In this document: in pieces, positions 25,417 through 32,461 of the stretch
Layout of the letters: each line of letters begins with the position of its first letter
Position numbering within the stretch: position 1 is the first letter of the stretch
From: Planctomycetaceae bacterium
Lineage (GTDB): Bacteria > Planctomycetota > Planctomycetia > Planctomycetales > Planctomycetaceae
Assembly: GCA_021732785.1 (NCBI GenBank)
Contig: JAKFUG010000034.1
Span: forward strand, 1 to 57,097
Length of the DNA stretch: 57,097 bases
Direction: 5' to 3'
The notes under the pieces: model-generated
Told to the model about the DNA's origin: nothing
Databases searched by the model: none
The model's input: the letters and a program-made list of their open reading frames with translations, nothing else
Program-made: the position numbers and the translations under genes

Positions 25417-26598
25417 TCAGTTCTTCAGTGACCACCGCGCTTGCCGAAGCTGCGCGAGCGGGGACTCTTTCAGCTTTTCATACCACACGGTGACGAACTG
25501 GTTGTTCTCGATTTCCACTGTCGAGGGATAGCCCAGGTCGCCACCGATGCCATCCGCGCTGAGGGTGACGGGAACGCTCCATGTCTTGCCGTGATCGGAG
25601 GAGATCCGCGCCTGATTGCCGAACGGTGCGCGGCGGTGGCCATAGCTCATCATCAACCGGCCGTCATGCAGGCGCAGCAGGTGGGACGGCAATCCCCATA
25701 CGCCGATGGAATGCGGCGTCGACCAGGTCTTGCCGCCATCGGTCGATTCACATTGCAGCGTTTCCCCATTGTTGACGTCGTTATGATTGCGGATGTGGCA
25801 GACGATCGTGCCGTCGCTCGCCTCGACCGCATGCAGTTCGTGATAGCCGCCCGGTTTGTCGCCATCGCGGGTGGGGATACAGGACAGTCGCTGCCAGTTT
25901 TCGCCGTCATCGGCCGATTCATAGAAACCCACCAGGCGGTCGGCACTCCACAAGGCGATGCCGGGGTACAGCAATCGCCCGTCGCGCAAGGCAATCGGTC
26001 CATGCGGGCTGTTGACCGACACGCGATACCGCGCCGACCAGTTCACGCCGCCATCGGTGGAGCGGATCATCCAGCAGCCGACTTCCCGTTGCCGCTCGTT
26101 CGCGGTCAACCGCCCATGCACGGCTTGCCATTCGCGTAGTTGCAGTTCTTCGAACGCTCCCGGTTGCCCCGGCTTCGCGGCTTCTGCTTTGGCCAACAGC
26201 GGCTGGTAAGCCAGCGAGGTGAAATTAGTGACGAGCAATGTCCCCTTGGCCGTTTCCACAATCCCGGCGTCGCGATCATCAATGGGACCGTCGTATAACA
26301 CTTGCGGCCAACCCCACGTCTTGCCGCCGTCTTTGGAGCGCATCGCTTCCAGACGACCGAACGGGCAAACATGCGATTCACGGCCACCCGAGAAGACGAG
26401 CCATAACTCGCCGTTCTTCCGGCGCGTGAGTGTCGGCCAACCGTGATACAACGGCGGCTTCCAACTGATGATCCGCGTCTCCTCGATCTCCACACGGAGA
26501 TCGTCGGCGGCAAGGCTGCGCGTGGTCGGCAGCAGGCATGCCCCAGCCGTGGCCATCGCAGCCGTCAACCATTCGCGTCGGGACAAGAGATCGTGCAT
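25417..26598 (-). CDS. Tat-exported sialidase-like (BNR/Asp-box) beta-propeller
   Basis: The protein has 393 residues from the ATG at 26598. The N-terminus HDLLSRREWLTAAMATAGA is a twin-arginine signal. Five Asp-boxes (S-x-D-x-G-x-x-W) can be seen: SKDGGKTW, STDGGVNW, SADDGENW, STDGGKTW and SSDHGKTW, as in six-bladed sialidases and related propellers. An early Arg in PTLTRRKNGELWLVFSGGRE could be one of the arginine triad, but true sialidase activity is not proven; planctomycetes hold many such proteins of unknown specificity. An upstream ATG at 26643, five bases after the preceding stop, could add 15 residues and would mean translational coupling. Confidence 0.78.
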   Translation of the reverse strand: MHDLLSRREWLTAAMATAGACLLPTTRSLAADDLRVEIEETRIISWKPPLYHGWPTLTRRKNGELWLVFSGGRESHVCPFGRLEAMRSKDGGKTWGWPQVLYDGPIDDRDAGIVETAKGTLLVTNFTSLAYQPLLAKAEAAKPGQPGAFEELQLREWQAVHGRLTANERQREVGCWMIRSTDGGVNWSARYRVSVNSPHGPIALRDGRLLYPGIALWSADRLVGFYESADDGENWQRLSCIPTRDGDKPGGYHELHAVEASDGTIVCHIRNHNDVNNGETLQCESTDGGKTWSTPHSIGVWGLPSHLLRLHDGRLMMSYGHRRAPFGNQARISSDHGKTWSVPVTLSADGIGGDLGYPSTVEIENNQFVTVWYEKLKESPLAQLRQARWSLKN

Positions 26599-26648
26599 CG
26601 AGAGCTCGACTGATCGCAGGTGACTGGCGACGCCCTGGGCCATTCCCG

Positions 26649-26780
26649 CTACTTCGCGGTCGGCTTACCGCCGTATTTGGGCGGCGGCAGGATTTTGGGG
26701 ATGACGTTTTTGAGCATCTGTTTTTGCAGGTGCGGGAACTTGGTCGCGGGTTTGCGCGGACCGGGTTTCGATTGAGCCAT
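26649..26780 (-). CDS. very small basic protein of unknown function
   Basis: The frame gives 43 residues from the ATG at 26780: basic and Pro-rich, with KPATKFPHLQKQMLKNVIPK and PPKYGG. Its end lies five bases before a possible start of the sialidase-like gene. The composition is protein-like and unlike the reverse complement of either neighbour, but the ribosome binding site is weak. I keep it as probable. No function can be named; the charge suggests nucleic-acid or ribosome contact. Confidence 0.45.
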   Translation of the reverse strand: MAQSKPGPRKPATKFPHLQKQMLKNVIPKILPPPKYGGKPTAK

Positions 26781-26886
26781 GAGTACGATTCCGAAGGACG
26801 CCGGGTCGAGACGGAGAAATCGTACCATGCGTCTCGTCGTCAAGGCAGCCGATTTCGTCGCGAATTCTGCACAGCAGACGCATGGG

Positions 26887-26964
26887 GTGCCACTGGCTCT
26901 GCCAGTGTCTTGGCTCCGCCATCGCGATCCACCATTGAAAGAGCACTGGCAGAGCCAGTGGCAC
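26887..26964. repeat. inverted repeat family A, copy 1
   Basis: Two perfect 21-base arms (26887-26907 and 26944-26964) begin GTGCCACTGG and flank 36 bases. The same arms appear at 56091-56167 around an unrelated spacer. Conserved arms with a variable centre suggest a dispersed miniature element or REP pair. It lies in the gap between the small basic gene and the DgkA-like gene. Confidence 0.85.
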
Positions 26965-26984
26965 ACCTTCCGAACAAGCGAAGA

Positions 26985-27407
26985 TCAGAGACCGTAGAGA
27001 TCGCGGATGCGTTGCCAATAGACGGCGGCGATGAGACACGATCCGCCGATGAGCGCGACCGTGACGGCGGCGGTGGCCATTTGCAGAATCGGATCCCACC
27101 GACCGGAAGGATGCGTGATCTTCAGCTCGCGAATCAGCGCTCGCAGCGCCTGGCACAAGAGCTCCGCAGTCATGACCAATGTGATCACCATGCCGACGGT
27201 GATCCATTGCGAACTGGAAAGCCGGAAAATCACGCCGACGGCAACCAGCAGGCAATCGAAAAAGAGATACACGAACAACGTGCCATCGCCGCGCAGACCG
27301 CGCAGGAGACCGCGCTCGGCTTCCACCAGCCGCTGTCGCCACGGCGCTCGGCGAGCGCTGCGTGAGGATTCGGCAACTCCGGATGACATCGGCACCGTGG
27401 GGGGCAT
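26985..27407 (-). CDS. DgkA-like small membrane protein, catalytic residues not conserved
   Basis: The protein has 140 residues from the ATG at 27407, preceded by AGGTGA. Three membrane helices can be seen: about 45-62 (LFVYLFFDCLLVAVGVIF), 68-90 (WITVGMVITLVMTAELL) and 115-135 (TVALIGGSCLIAAVYW). The second helix and next segment (MTAELLCQALRALIREL) line up with the AELLNSAIEAVVDR motif of diacylglycerol/undecaprenol kinase DgkA, but Asn becomes Cys and the catalytic Glu becomes Arg. It is therefore probably a non-kinase relative or only a look-alike. It follows fliH by 24 bases, in the place where fliI is usually found. Function unknown. Confidence 0.5.
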   Translation of the reverse strand: MPPTVPMSSGVAESSRSARRAPWRQRLVEAERGLLRGLRGDGTLFVYLFFDCLLVAVGVIFRLSSSQWITVGMVITLVMTAELLCQALRALIRELKITHPSGRWDPILQMATAAVTVALIGGSCLIAAVYWQRIRDLYGL

Positions 27408-27431
27408 GACGATCACCTGCTCTGTGGCGGT

Positions 27432-28139
27432 TTATGCGGCCAAAAGTTCTTCTGCAATCCGATGCAGCATCGCGTCCAACCGGGCATCAATTTCCCCATG
27501 GCGCGTTTCCAATCGGCAATCACCCGGCTGCAAGGTCCCATCGGCAATCAGTTCGGGTGCGGAGCACGCCGAGAGACTTTGCACGACTTGTTCCGCTTTG
27601 TCGCCCAAGCGTTCCAAGTCAGCGGGGTGAAGAAACACGCGGAGTTGCGGTTGGCCCGCGGCTAATCGCAGGGCTTCGGAAATCATACCCGTAGCCAGTT
27701 CCGGTCGTGCTGCAAGATTGGTTCTGAGCAGCTTGGAAGCGATGGCCACGCCGAGTTCAATTGCCACGGTTTCCCAGCGGACGAGCCATTCGTCGCGCTC
27801 CTGTTGCAATGCCGATGCGACTTTACTGAGCGCCGGCAGTGTCGTTTTGAGATGCTCGCTGAAACGCTGATCGGTGAGCTGGCGGGCGTGCTTGTCAATT
27901 TGTGCGGCGGCTTCTTCCATCCCCGTCCGCCGACCCGTTTCGCGACCTTCACCGATGGAACGCTGTCGGATGGCATCGGCATCGCGCTGCGCAGTGGCGA
28001 GAATTTCCTGCGCCTGTTGCTTGGCATCGGCGATTTGCGCCAAAGCCTGGGCACGCAGATCTTCAAAATTGAAGATGGCCGCCGGCCCGGGTTGCCGGGT
28101 CGAGTGCGCTTTCAACACGCGTGGCGAGTCTTGAGACAT
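27432..28139 (-). CDS. fliH: flagellar assembly protein FliH
   Basis: The protein has 235 residues from the ATG at 28139, a start chosen because the 14 codons before it look non-coding; no clear ribosome binding site precedes it. FliH regulates the export ATPase FliI and tethers it to the export gate in the cytoplasm. A long charged coiled coil (about 25-85, LRAQALAQIADAKQQAQEIL) is followed by the FliH/HrpE/YscL domain (VAIELGVAIASKLLRTNL) and, near the end, PQLRVFLHPADLERLGDKA and LQPGDCRLETRHGEIDARLD, the family's conserved tail. It is the last recognisable flagellar gene of this run. Confidence 0.92.
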   Translation of the reverse strand: MSQDSPRVLKAHSTRQPGPAAIFNFEDLRAQALAQIADAKQQAQEILATAQRDADAIRQRSIGEGRETGRRTGMEEAAAQIDKHARQLTDQRFSEHLKTTLPALSKVASALQQERDEWLVRWETVAIELGVAIASKLLRTNLAARPELATGMISEALRLAAGQPQLRVFLHPADLERLGDKAEQVVQSLSACSAPELIADGTLQPGDCRLETRHGEIDARLDAMLHRIAEELLAA

Positions 28140-28190
28140 AGGAAAGTCAGCGAAGAGAGGGTAGTGAAAAATGAATGCCAAAACCGAAGA

Positions 28191-29180
28191 TTACGCGATC
28201 ATCTGCTCGCCGCCGCCTGCCACAATAATCTCGCCCGAGTCTTCCAGACGGCGGACAATGTCGACAATCTGCTGCTGGACGCCTTCCACATCGGAGAGCT
28301 TGATCGGCCCCAGAAATTCCATTTCTTCTTTGAGCGTCTCCGCGGCTCGTTGCGACAGGTTGCCGAAAATCTTCTGTCGAATCTCGTCGGAAGCCCCTTT
28401 GAGCGCAATCGCCCACTGATTGTTTTCGACTTCCTTGAGCAAGCTGCGAATGGCTTTGTCGTCCAGCTTCAGCAAGTCGTCAAACACGAACATCAAGCGG
28501 CGAATCTCATCGGCCAGCTCGGCATCCTCCTGCTCCAGGCTTTCCAGAATCCCTTTGTTCGTCATGCGGTCGGTGACGTTGAGAATCTGGGCCACCATCG
28601 GCACGCCGCCCCGTTTTTCCATCGACTGGCTGAACGTGCTCGACATCCGCAACTGCAAACTGCGCTCGACGTCGGCGATGACATCGGGGTTCGTCTGCTC
28701 CATGTTGGCCACGCGTCGAATCACGTCGAGTTGCTTGCTCGACTCCAGCCCGCTCAACATTTCGGCGGCCAGCGGTGCCGGCAAATGCGACATGATCAGG
28801 GCGATGGTTTGCGGATGTTCTTCGGAAATGAATGTCAGCAGATTGTCGGCCCCGGCCTTTTGCAGAAAGCCGAACGGGACGGAGTTCATCGACTGCCTGA
28901 CCGATTCCAGAATCTGGCCGGCATTATCTTTGCCGAGCGATTGTTCCAGCAGCTCGTTGGCGAAGTTGATCCCGCCCCGTTCAATGGGGACGAGTTCTTT
29001 GAAGTGGCCGTCGAATTCCTCGAGCACGCTTTGTTGCTGATCGCGCGTGACGTCGTCCACCTTCGCGATTTCGAGCATGATCTTTTCGACCTGCTCGCGC
29101 GGCAACTGACTGAGCACCTCGGCCGACAGGGGCTTGTCCAGGCTCAGCAACAGAATGGCGGCTTTTCTTACGGCGTCCAT
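28191..29180 (-). CDS. fliG: flagellar motor switch protein FliG
   Basis: The protein has 329 residues, the usual length. FliG forms the upper ring of the rotor, contacts FliF above and the stator below, and sets torque and direction. Start: RKAAILLLSLDKPLSAEVLS. Middle domain: LLTFISEEHPQTIALIMSHL, with the EHPQTIAL motif. Armadillo linker and C-terminal motor domain: VFDDLLKLDDKAIRSLLKEV with the charged torque helix, then ALKGASDEIRQKIFGNLS. It overlaps nothing and lies 49 bases after fliF and 51 before fliH. The ATG at 29180 is preferred over a TTG six codons earlier. Confidence 0.97.
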   Translation of the reverse strand: MDAVRKAAILLLSLDKPLSAEVLSQLPREQVEKIMLEIAKVDDVTRDQQQSVLEEFDGHFKELVPIERGGINFANELLEQSLGKDNAGQILESVRQSMNSVPFGFLQKAGADNLLTFISEEHPQTIALIMSHLPAPLAAEMLSGLESSKQLDVIRRVANMEQTNPDVIADVERSLQLRMSSTFSQSMEKRGGVPMVAQILNVTDRMTNKGILESLEQEDAELADEIRRLMFVFDDLLKLDDKAIRSLLKEVENNQWAIALKGASDEIRQKIFGNLSQRAAETLKEEMEFLGPIKLSDVEGVQQQIVDIVRRLEDSGEIIVAGGGEQMIA

Positions 29181-29229
29181 AACGGATACGAATCGCAAAG
29201 AGAGTGACGTTCAATACAACTTCGCAGGC

Positions 29230-30825
29230 TTACTTGGCGGCCTGCAACCATCGGCTGATGATGGCCGCGGTCGCTTCCGGATTATCGCGCACCAGACCTT
29301 GCAACATGTCACGCTTGGTGAGTTCCTGTACCGGTTCGGCTGCTTCAGCCACCGCATTGTTCGCCGACGGGGAAGACATCATGGTGGGGAACGCCGGCGG
29401 GGTGTCTGCGGGCATCGCGGGCATGGAACGCCGGACCATCATCAGGGCGAAGAGGGCCATCACGGCCATCATCACCGTGTTACCCCATTGCTTCATCCAT
29501 TCGGTCATCGTTTCCATGAACGACGGCTTCACATCGGGCAATGTCGTCGACACGCGATCGACCGAAGTGACTTTCACCGCGGTGGTGGGCGAATCCGCGG
29601 GAATTAACCGCTTGACCGACTCCGTCACGTTCGCCAGAACTTCTTTTTCGATGGCGACAATATCCAGTTTGGTGGCATCCGCTTCGCCCGCCGCCTTCCG
29701 CTGCGCGGCCACATTCCGGTAATAGTCGCGGGGAATCCCCACGCTGACCTGCACTGCTTTCGGCATCGCACCGATCAGTTCCTTCTGCGAAGTTTCGAAC
29801 GAGACCCCGTTGAGGTTCTGGCTGCTTTCGTCGCTGAATTGGCGGTTGCGATCCATTCCCGGCGTCGCGCTGACCGAGCCGGGGCGGTTGGCCACCTGCC
29901 CTCCTTCACCTTTGGACGGCTGTTGTTGCAGCGTGTCCTTGAGTTTCATTTCCTGCGAGAACAGCGGGGCAGTCTTCTTGGGATCAATAACCTGGCTGTT
30001 GACCCGCGTCCACAAGTAAGGATCGATATCGACATTGACGGTGACACCCACGTCGGGGATGTAGGACAGGTCGCGCTGAATCTGATGCTGATAGGTGCTC
30101 TCGAATTCACGGATCCGCGAATTCACCTTGCTGTTCAGCGGATCATCCGCCGCGTCCCCTTTGAAACTGATGCCGTTGACGTTATCGAACACCGTCACAT
30201 CGGATGGTTTCAAATCAGGGACCATGCTCGCGACGGCGGCTTGAATGGAACTGACCAACCGCGTGGAGAGTTCCCGCCGATTCCGCGGCGTGACGGTGAC
30301 ATTCGCCGTCGTGTGAGACTTCTGGCTCCAGCTTCGTTTGCCGGAGGAAGCAATCGCCACGCGTGCGTCCTGCACTTCGGGAACCGCCCGAATGATCCGG
30401 CGAATTTCTTTCAGCAGCATCGCATCTTTGCGTTCCTGACGTTCTTTCTCGGTACTGAACGGGCCCATCGATTCGTACTGTTTGAGCAGTTCTTCACCCA
30501 GGCCGTTGGGCATGGCATCGAACTTCAACAAGGCAGCGTTGTACTTGTCCCGGTCTGCTACAGGGACCATGATCCGCTGGCCTTCGCGGCGGAATTCTTT
30601 CAAACCTTCTTGTAGAAACGCTTGTTCCGCGCTGATGAGTTCTTCCGTCGTGTAAACCTTGCCCCACGAGAGCGCGGTGAACGAATCGCCCCGCGGCTGA
30701 TAGAGCAGCCAACCAAAGCCGGCCATCACCATCAGCGGCACCACCATCAGCGTGGCCCGCTGACTCGGTGCCATGCCGCGGTAGAGTTCCATGAACTGGC
30801 GGGTGATGCGTTGTAAAACGTCCAT
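29230..30825 (-). CDS. fliF: flagellar MS-ring protein FliF
   Basis: The protein has 531 residues. FliF forms the membrane-supramembrane ring that founds the basal body. Membrane helix 1 lies at about 24-42 (ATLMVVPLMVMAGFGWLLY) and helix 2 at about 442-464 (WGNTVMMAVMALFALMMV). Between them are the ring-building motifs (SWGKVYTTEELISAEQAF, VQDARVAIASSGKRSW, ANVTVTPRNRRELSTRLVSS) and a long insertion in the periplasmic collar region. The C-terminal end (LTKRDMLQGLVRDNPEAT) is the FliG-binding segment. The gene starts 127 bases after fliE, a gap filled by an inverted repeat. Confidence 0.97.
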   Translation of the reverse strand: MDVLQRITRQFMELYRGMAPSQRATLMVVPLMVMAGFGWLLYQPRGDSFTALSWGKVYTTEELISAEQAFLQEGLKEFRREGQRIMVPVADRDKYNAALLKFDAMPNGLGEELLKQYESMGPFSTEKERQERKDAMLLKEIRRIIRAVPEVQDARVAIASSGKRSWSQKSHTTANVTVTPRNRRELSTRLVSSIQAAVASMVPDLKPSDVTVFDNVNGISFKGDAADDPLNSKVNSRIREFESTYQHQIQRDLSYIPDVGVTVNVDIDPYLWTRVNSQVIDPKKTAPLFSQEMKLKDTLQQQPSKGEGGQVANRPGSVSATPGMDRNRQFSDESSQNLNGVSFETSQKELIGAMPKAVQVSVGIPRDYYRNVAAQRKAAGEADATKLDIVAIEKEVLANVTESVKRLIPADSPTTAVKVTSVDRVSTTLPDVKPSFMETMTEWMKQWGNTVMMAVMALFALMMVRRSMPAMPADTPPAFPTMMSSPSANNAVAEAAEPVQELTKRDMLQGLVRDNPEATAAIISRWLQAAK

Positions 30826-30868
30826 GTCAGCGTGAGTTCACGAAAAGAGGGCGTTAACACGAATGAGG

Positions 30869-30947
30869 GTAGGGTTTGCCGAGTCCGCGAGGCGAACCAA
30901 GATCGCGATGATGCAAAGGTTCGTCTCGCGGACTCGGCAAACCCTAC
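30869..30947. repeat. inverted repeat inside the flagellar run (fliE-fliF gap)
   Basis: Arms of 30 bases (30869-30898 and 30918-30947, one mismatch) beginning GTAGGGTTTGCCGAG flank 19 bases. The hairpin would form in the mRNA directly between fliE and fliF and could tune their relative output or protect mRNA ends. The length and near-perfect arms suggest a recent miniature insertion. Confidence 0.85.
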
Positions 30948-30952
30948 GTTTC

Positions 30953-31255
30953 TTAGAACCGCATCTGCTGAATTTCGTTGTAGGCATCCATCAGCTTGTT
31001 CCGAATCTGCATCGTCAGCTTCAACGCCAAATCGGCTTCACGCATCGCAGTGAAGGATTCGACCAGGGACAGTTCATCGCCGAGTAAATTCTGCTGGACG
31101 GTCGACTGCGATTTGTTGCCCAGATCCTGCGTGGTCTGCAGGGCTTCGAGCAACATTTCCTGAAACCCGACCGGAGCGCCCGTCGCGGCGATGGACGGCG
31201 TGGCGGGTGAGGCAATGCCGCCGACGCCGGAACTCATGGACAATGGGCTGATCAT
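30953..31255 (-). CDS. fliE: flagellar hook-basal body protein FliE
   Basis: The protein has 100 residues. FliE links the MS ring to the rod. The C-terminal half has the family pattern: GFQEMLLEALQTTQDLGNKS, then LSLVESFTAMREADLALKLT and IRNKLMDAYNEIQQMRF. The first 25 residues are Ser/Gly/Ala-rich and disordered, as in other members. It is exported by the flagellar type III route and so has no signal peptide. It follows flgC by 20 bases, a sign of one transcript. Confidence 0.95.
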   Translation of the reverse strand: MISPLSMSSGVGGIASPATPSIAATGAPVGFQEMLLEALQTTQDLGNKSQSTVQQNLLGDELSLVESFTAMREADLALKLTMQIRNKLMDAYNEIQQMRF

Positions 31256-31275
31256 GACGTGCTCTTATGAAAGGG

Positions 31276-31686
31276 CTAACCGAGCAACTTGTAGGTGGTT
31301 TCGATCATGTCGCGGGTCACCTGCATGGTGGAGACGTTGGCTTCATAAGCGCGCGACGCTTCCATCGCGTTCACGAATTCGGTGATCACGTTCACGTTGG
31401 GATAACTGACATAGCCTTGCGCATCGGCATGGGGATGGCCGGGGTCGAGCACTTTCCGCGGCGGCGTTTGCGTATCCACATCGACGGTCGCGGTGACCCC
31501 CACGCCACGAGTTTGAGCGGCGGCGTTGTTCTGCGCTTCGAGCACCACCAATCGGCGCTGAAACGGCGACGCTTCGCCCTTCTCATTCTGCGTCGTATGC
31601 GAATGTGCGATGTTCCCCGCGATCGTGTCGATCCGCAATCGCTGGGCCGCCAACCCACTGGCACTGACATCGAGTGTGCGAAACAT
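31276..31686 (-). CDS. flgC: flagellar proximal rod protein FlgC
   Basis: The protein has 136 residues. The N-terminus FRTLDVSASGLAAQRLRIDT then AGNIAH is the rod-family signature (N-terminal helix plus ANIAN-like motif). The C-terminus (YVSYPNVNVITEFVNAMEAS, then RAYEANVSTMQVTRDMIETT) matches the conserved YVxxPNVN and RAYEAN blocks of FlgC. It builds the proximal rod with FlgB, FlgF and FliE. It lies 93 bases after flgB and 20 before fliE. Confidence 0.97.
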   Translation of the reverse strand: MFRTLDVSASGLAAQRLRIDTIAGNIAHSHTTQNEKGEASPFQRRLVVLEAQNNAAAQTRGVGVTATVDVDTQTPPRKVLDPGHPHADAQGYVSYPNVNVITEFVNAMEASRAYEANVSTMQVTRDMIETTYKLLG

Positions 31687-31779
31687 GGGAAGGCTCCAGG
31701 AGAAGTGTCAGTGGTCAGTTGTCAGTTGTGTCAGCCATCCGACACTTGGAACTAAGAACTAACAACTGAGAACTGCTGA
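31687..31779. repeat. short repetitive spacer between flgB and flgC
   Basis: The 93 bases hold two tandem groups of the words CAGTTGTCAGTTGT and AACTAAGAACTAACAACTGAG, near-complements of each other with a spacing of about 25 bases. It looks like a fragment of a simple dispersed repeat of the AACTGACAACTGA type found in many bacteria. Confidence 0.5.
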
Positions 31780-32250
31780 TTACACTCGTTCCGAAATCAC
31801 CGTTTGCAACTGGTCGTATTGGCCTTGCAGCACCTGCACTGCAAATTGTTGCCGCAGGGCGTTCTTCGTCATTTCGAGGAACTGATGCTCCAGGCTGCGA
31901 TTGTTCGCGTCCTGAAATGTCAGCCCCGGTTGTTCTGAAGGTGCCACCGCTTTGAACAATGTCTCGGGGAACAAATCCTCGATGCGTGTGGGAACCGCAC
32001 CACTCATGCCGGGACTCAGCGGTTGCTGAAGTCCTGGCGAATCGGTCCCCGATGCGCGGGGTGTGTGCGATTGGGCGACCGCCCGCTGCAATGCCGTCTG
32101 GAATGCCGCGGCGGGCAAGTCTCGGGTGCGGTACCCGGGCGTGTCCACATTGGCGATGTTCCCGGCCAACACTTCCTGCCGCCGCTCGGTGAACCGCGCG
32201 ACCTGCTTCAGCAGCGAAATGTTGGTCGAACCCAGCAGCGGTTGCAGCAC
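31780..32250 (-). CDS. flgB: flagellar proximal rod protein FlgB
   Basis: The protein has 156 residues. The rod-family signature is present near the start: RRQEVLAGNIANVDTPGYRT, with the GNIANVDTPGY motif. The C-terminal helix (HQFLEMTKNALRQQFAVQVL) fits the family. The central loop is Pro/Ser-rich and variable, as usual. It is the first rod subunit above FliE. The gene is the first structural flagellar gene after the regulator. The 211-base gap ahead of it, which contains a repeat, may hold its promoter. Confidence 0.96.
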   Translation of the reverse strand: MLQPLLGSTNISLLKQVARFTERRQEVLAGNIANVDTPGYRTRDLPAAAFQTALQRAVAQSHTPRASGTDSPGLQQPLSPGMSGAVPTRIEDLFPETLFKAVAPSEQPGLTFQDANNRSLEHQFLEMTKNALRQQFAVQVLQGQYDQLQTVISERV

Positions 32251-32300
32251 GATGGATGTCCAATCCGTATCACATCGATCAAAGCCGGCGCGAACAAAGT

Positions 32301-32417
32301 CCCTTCTCCCCCGTCTGCGGGGGAGAAGGTGGCCGAAGGCCGGATGGGGGGGTGATCGTTTCTATTCGCCCCCTCACCCTGGCCCTCTCCCCCGCGGACG
32401 GGGGACCGGAGGGTTCG
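32301..32417. repeat. double-hairpin GC-rich repeat ahead of flgB
   Basis: The first hairpin has perfect 11-base arms (32302-32312 and 32319-32329, CCTTCTCCCCC with its complement). The second has arms around 32388-32405 (TCCCCC with GGGGGA) extended by CCCTC and GAGGG flanks. The two hairpins share the CTCCCCCG...CGGGGGAG core and are joined by a GGCCGAAGGCC palindrome. This is the pattern of a dispersed repeat family common in planctomycetes and some proteobacteria. Confidence 0.75.
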
Positions 32418-32461
32418 TGCCAATCGGAACAGGTTCCCGACCGGCGTTGTGTTGATGTCGT

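Noticed and set aside
30869-32417. Flagellar-gap hairpins as a CRISPR array
   Set aside because: Each is a single inverted repeat with different sequence; there are no regularly spaced direct repeats.
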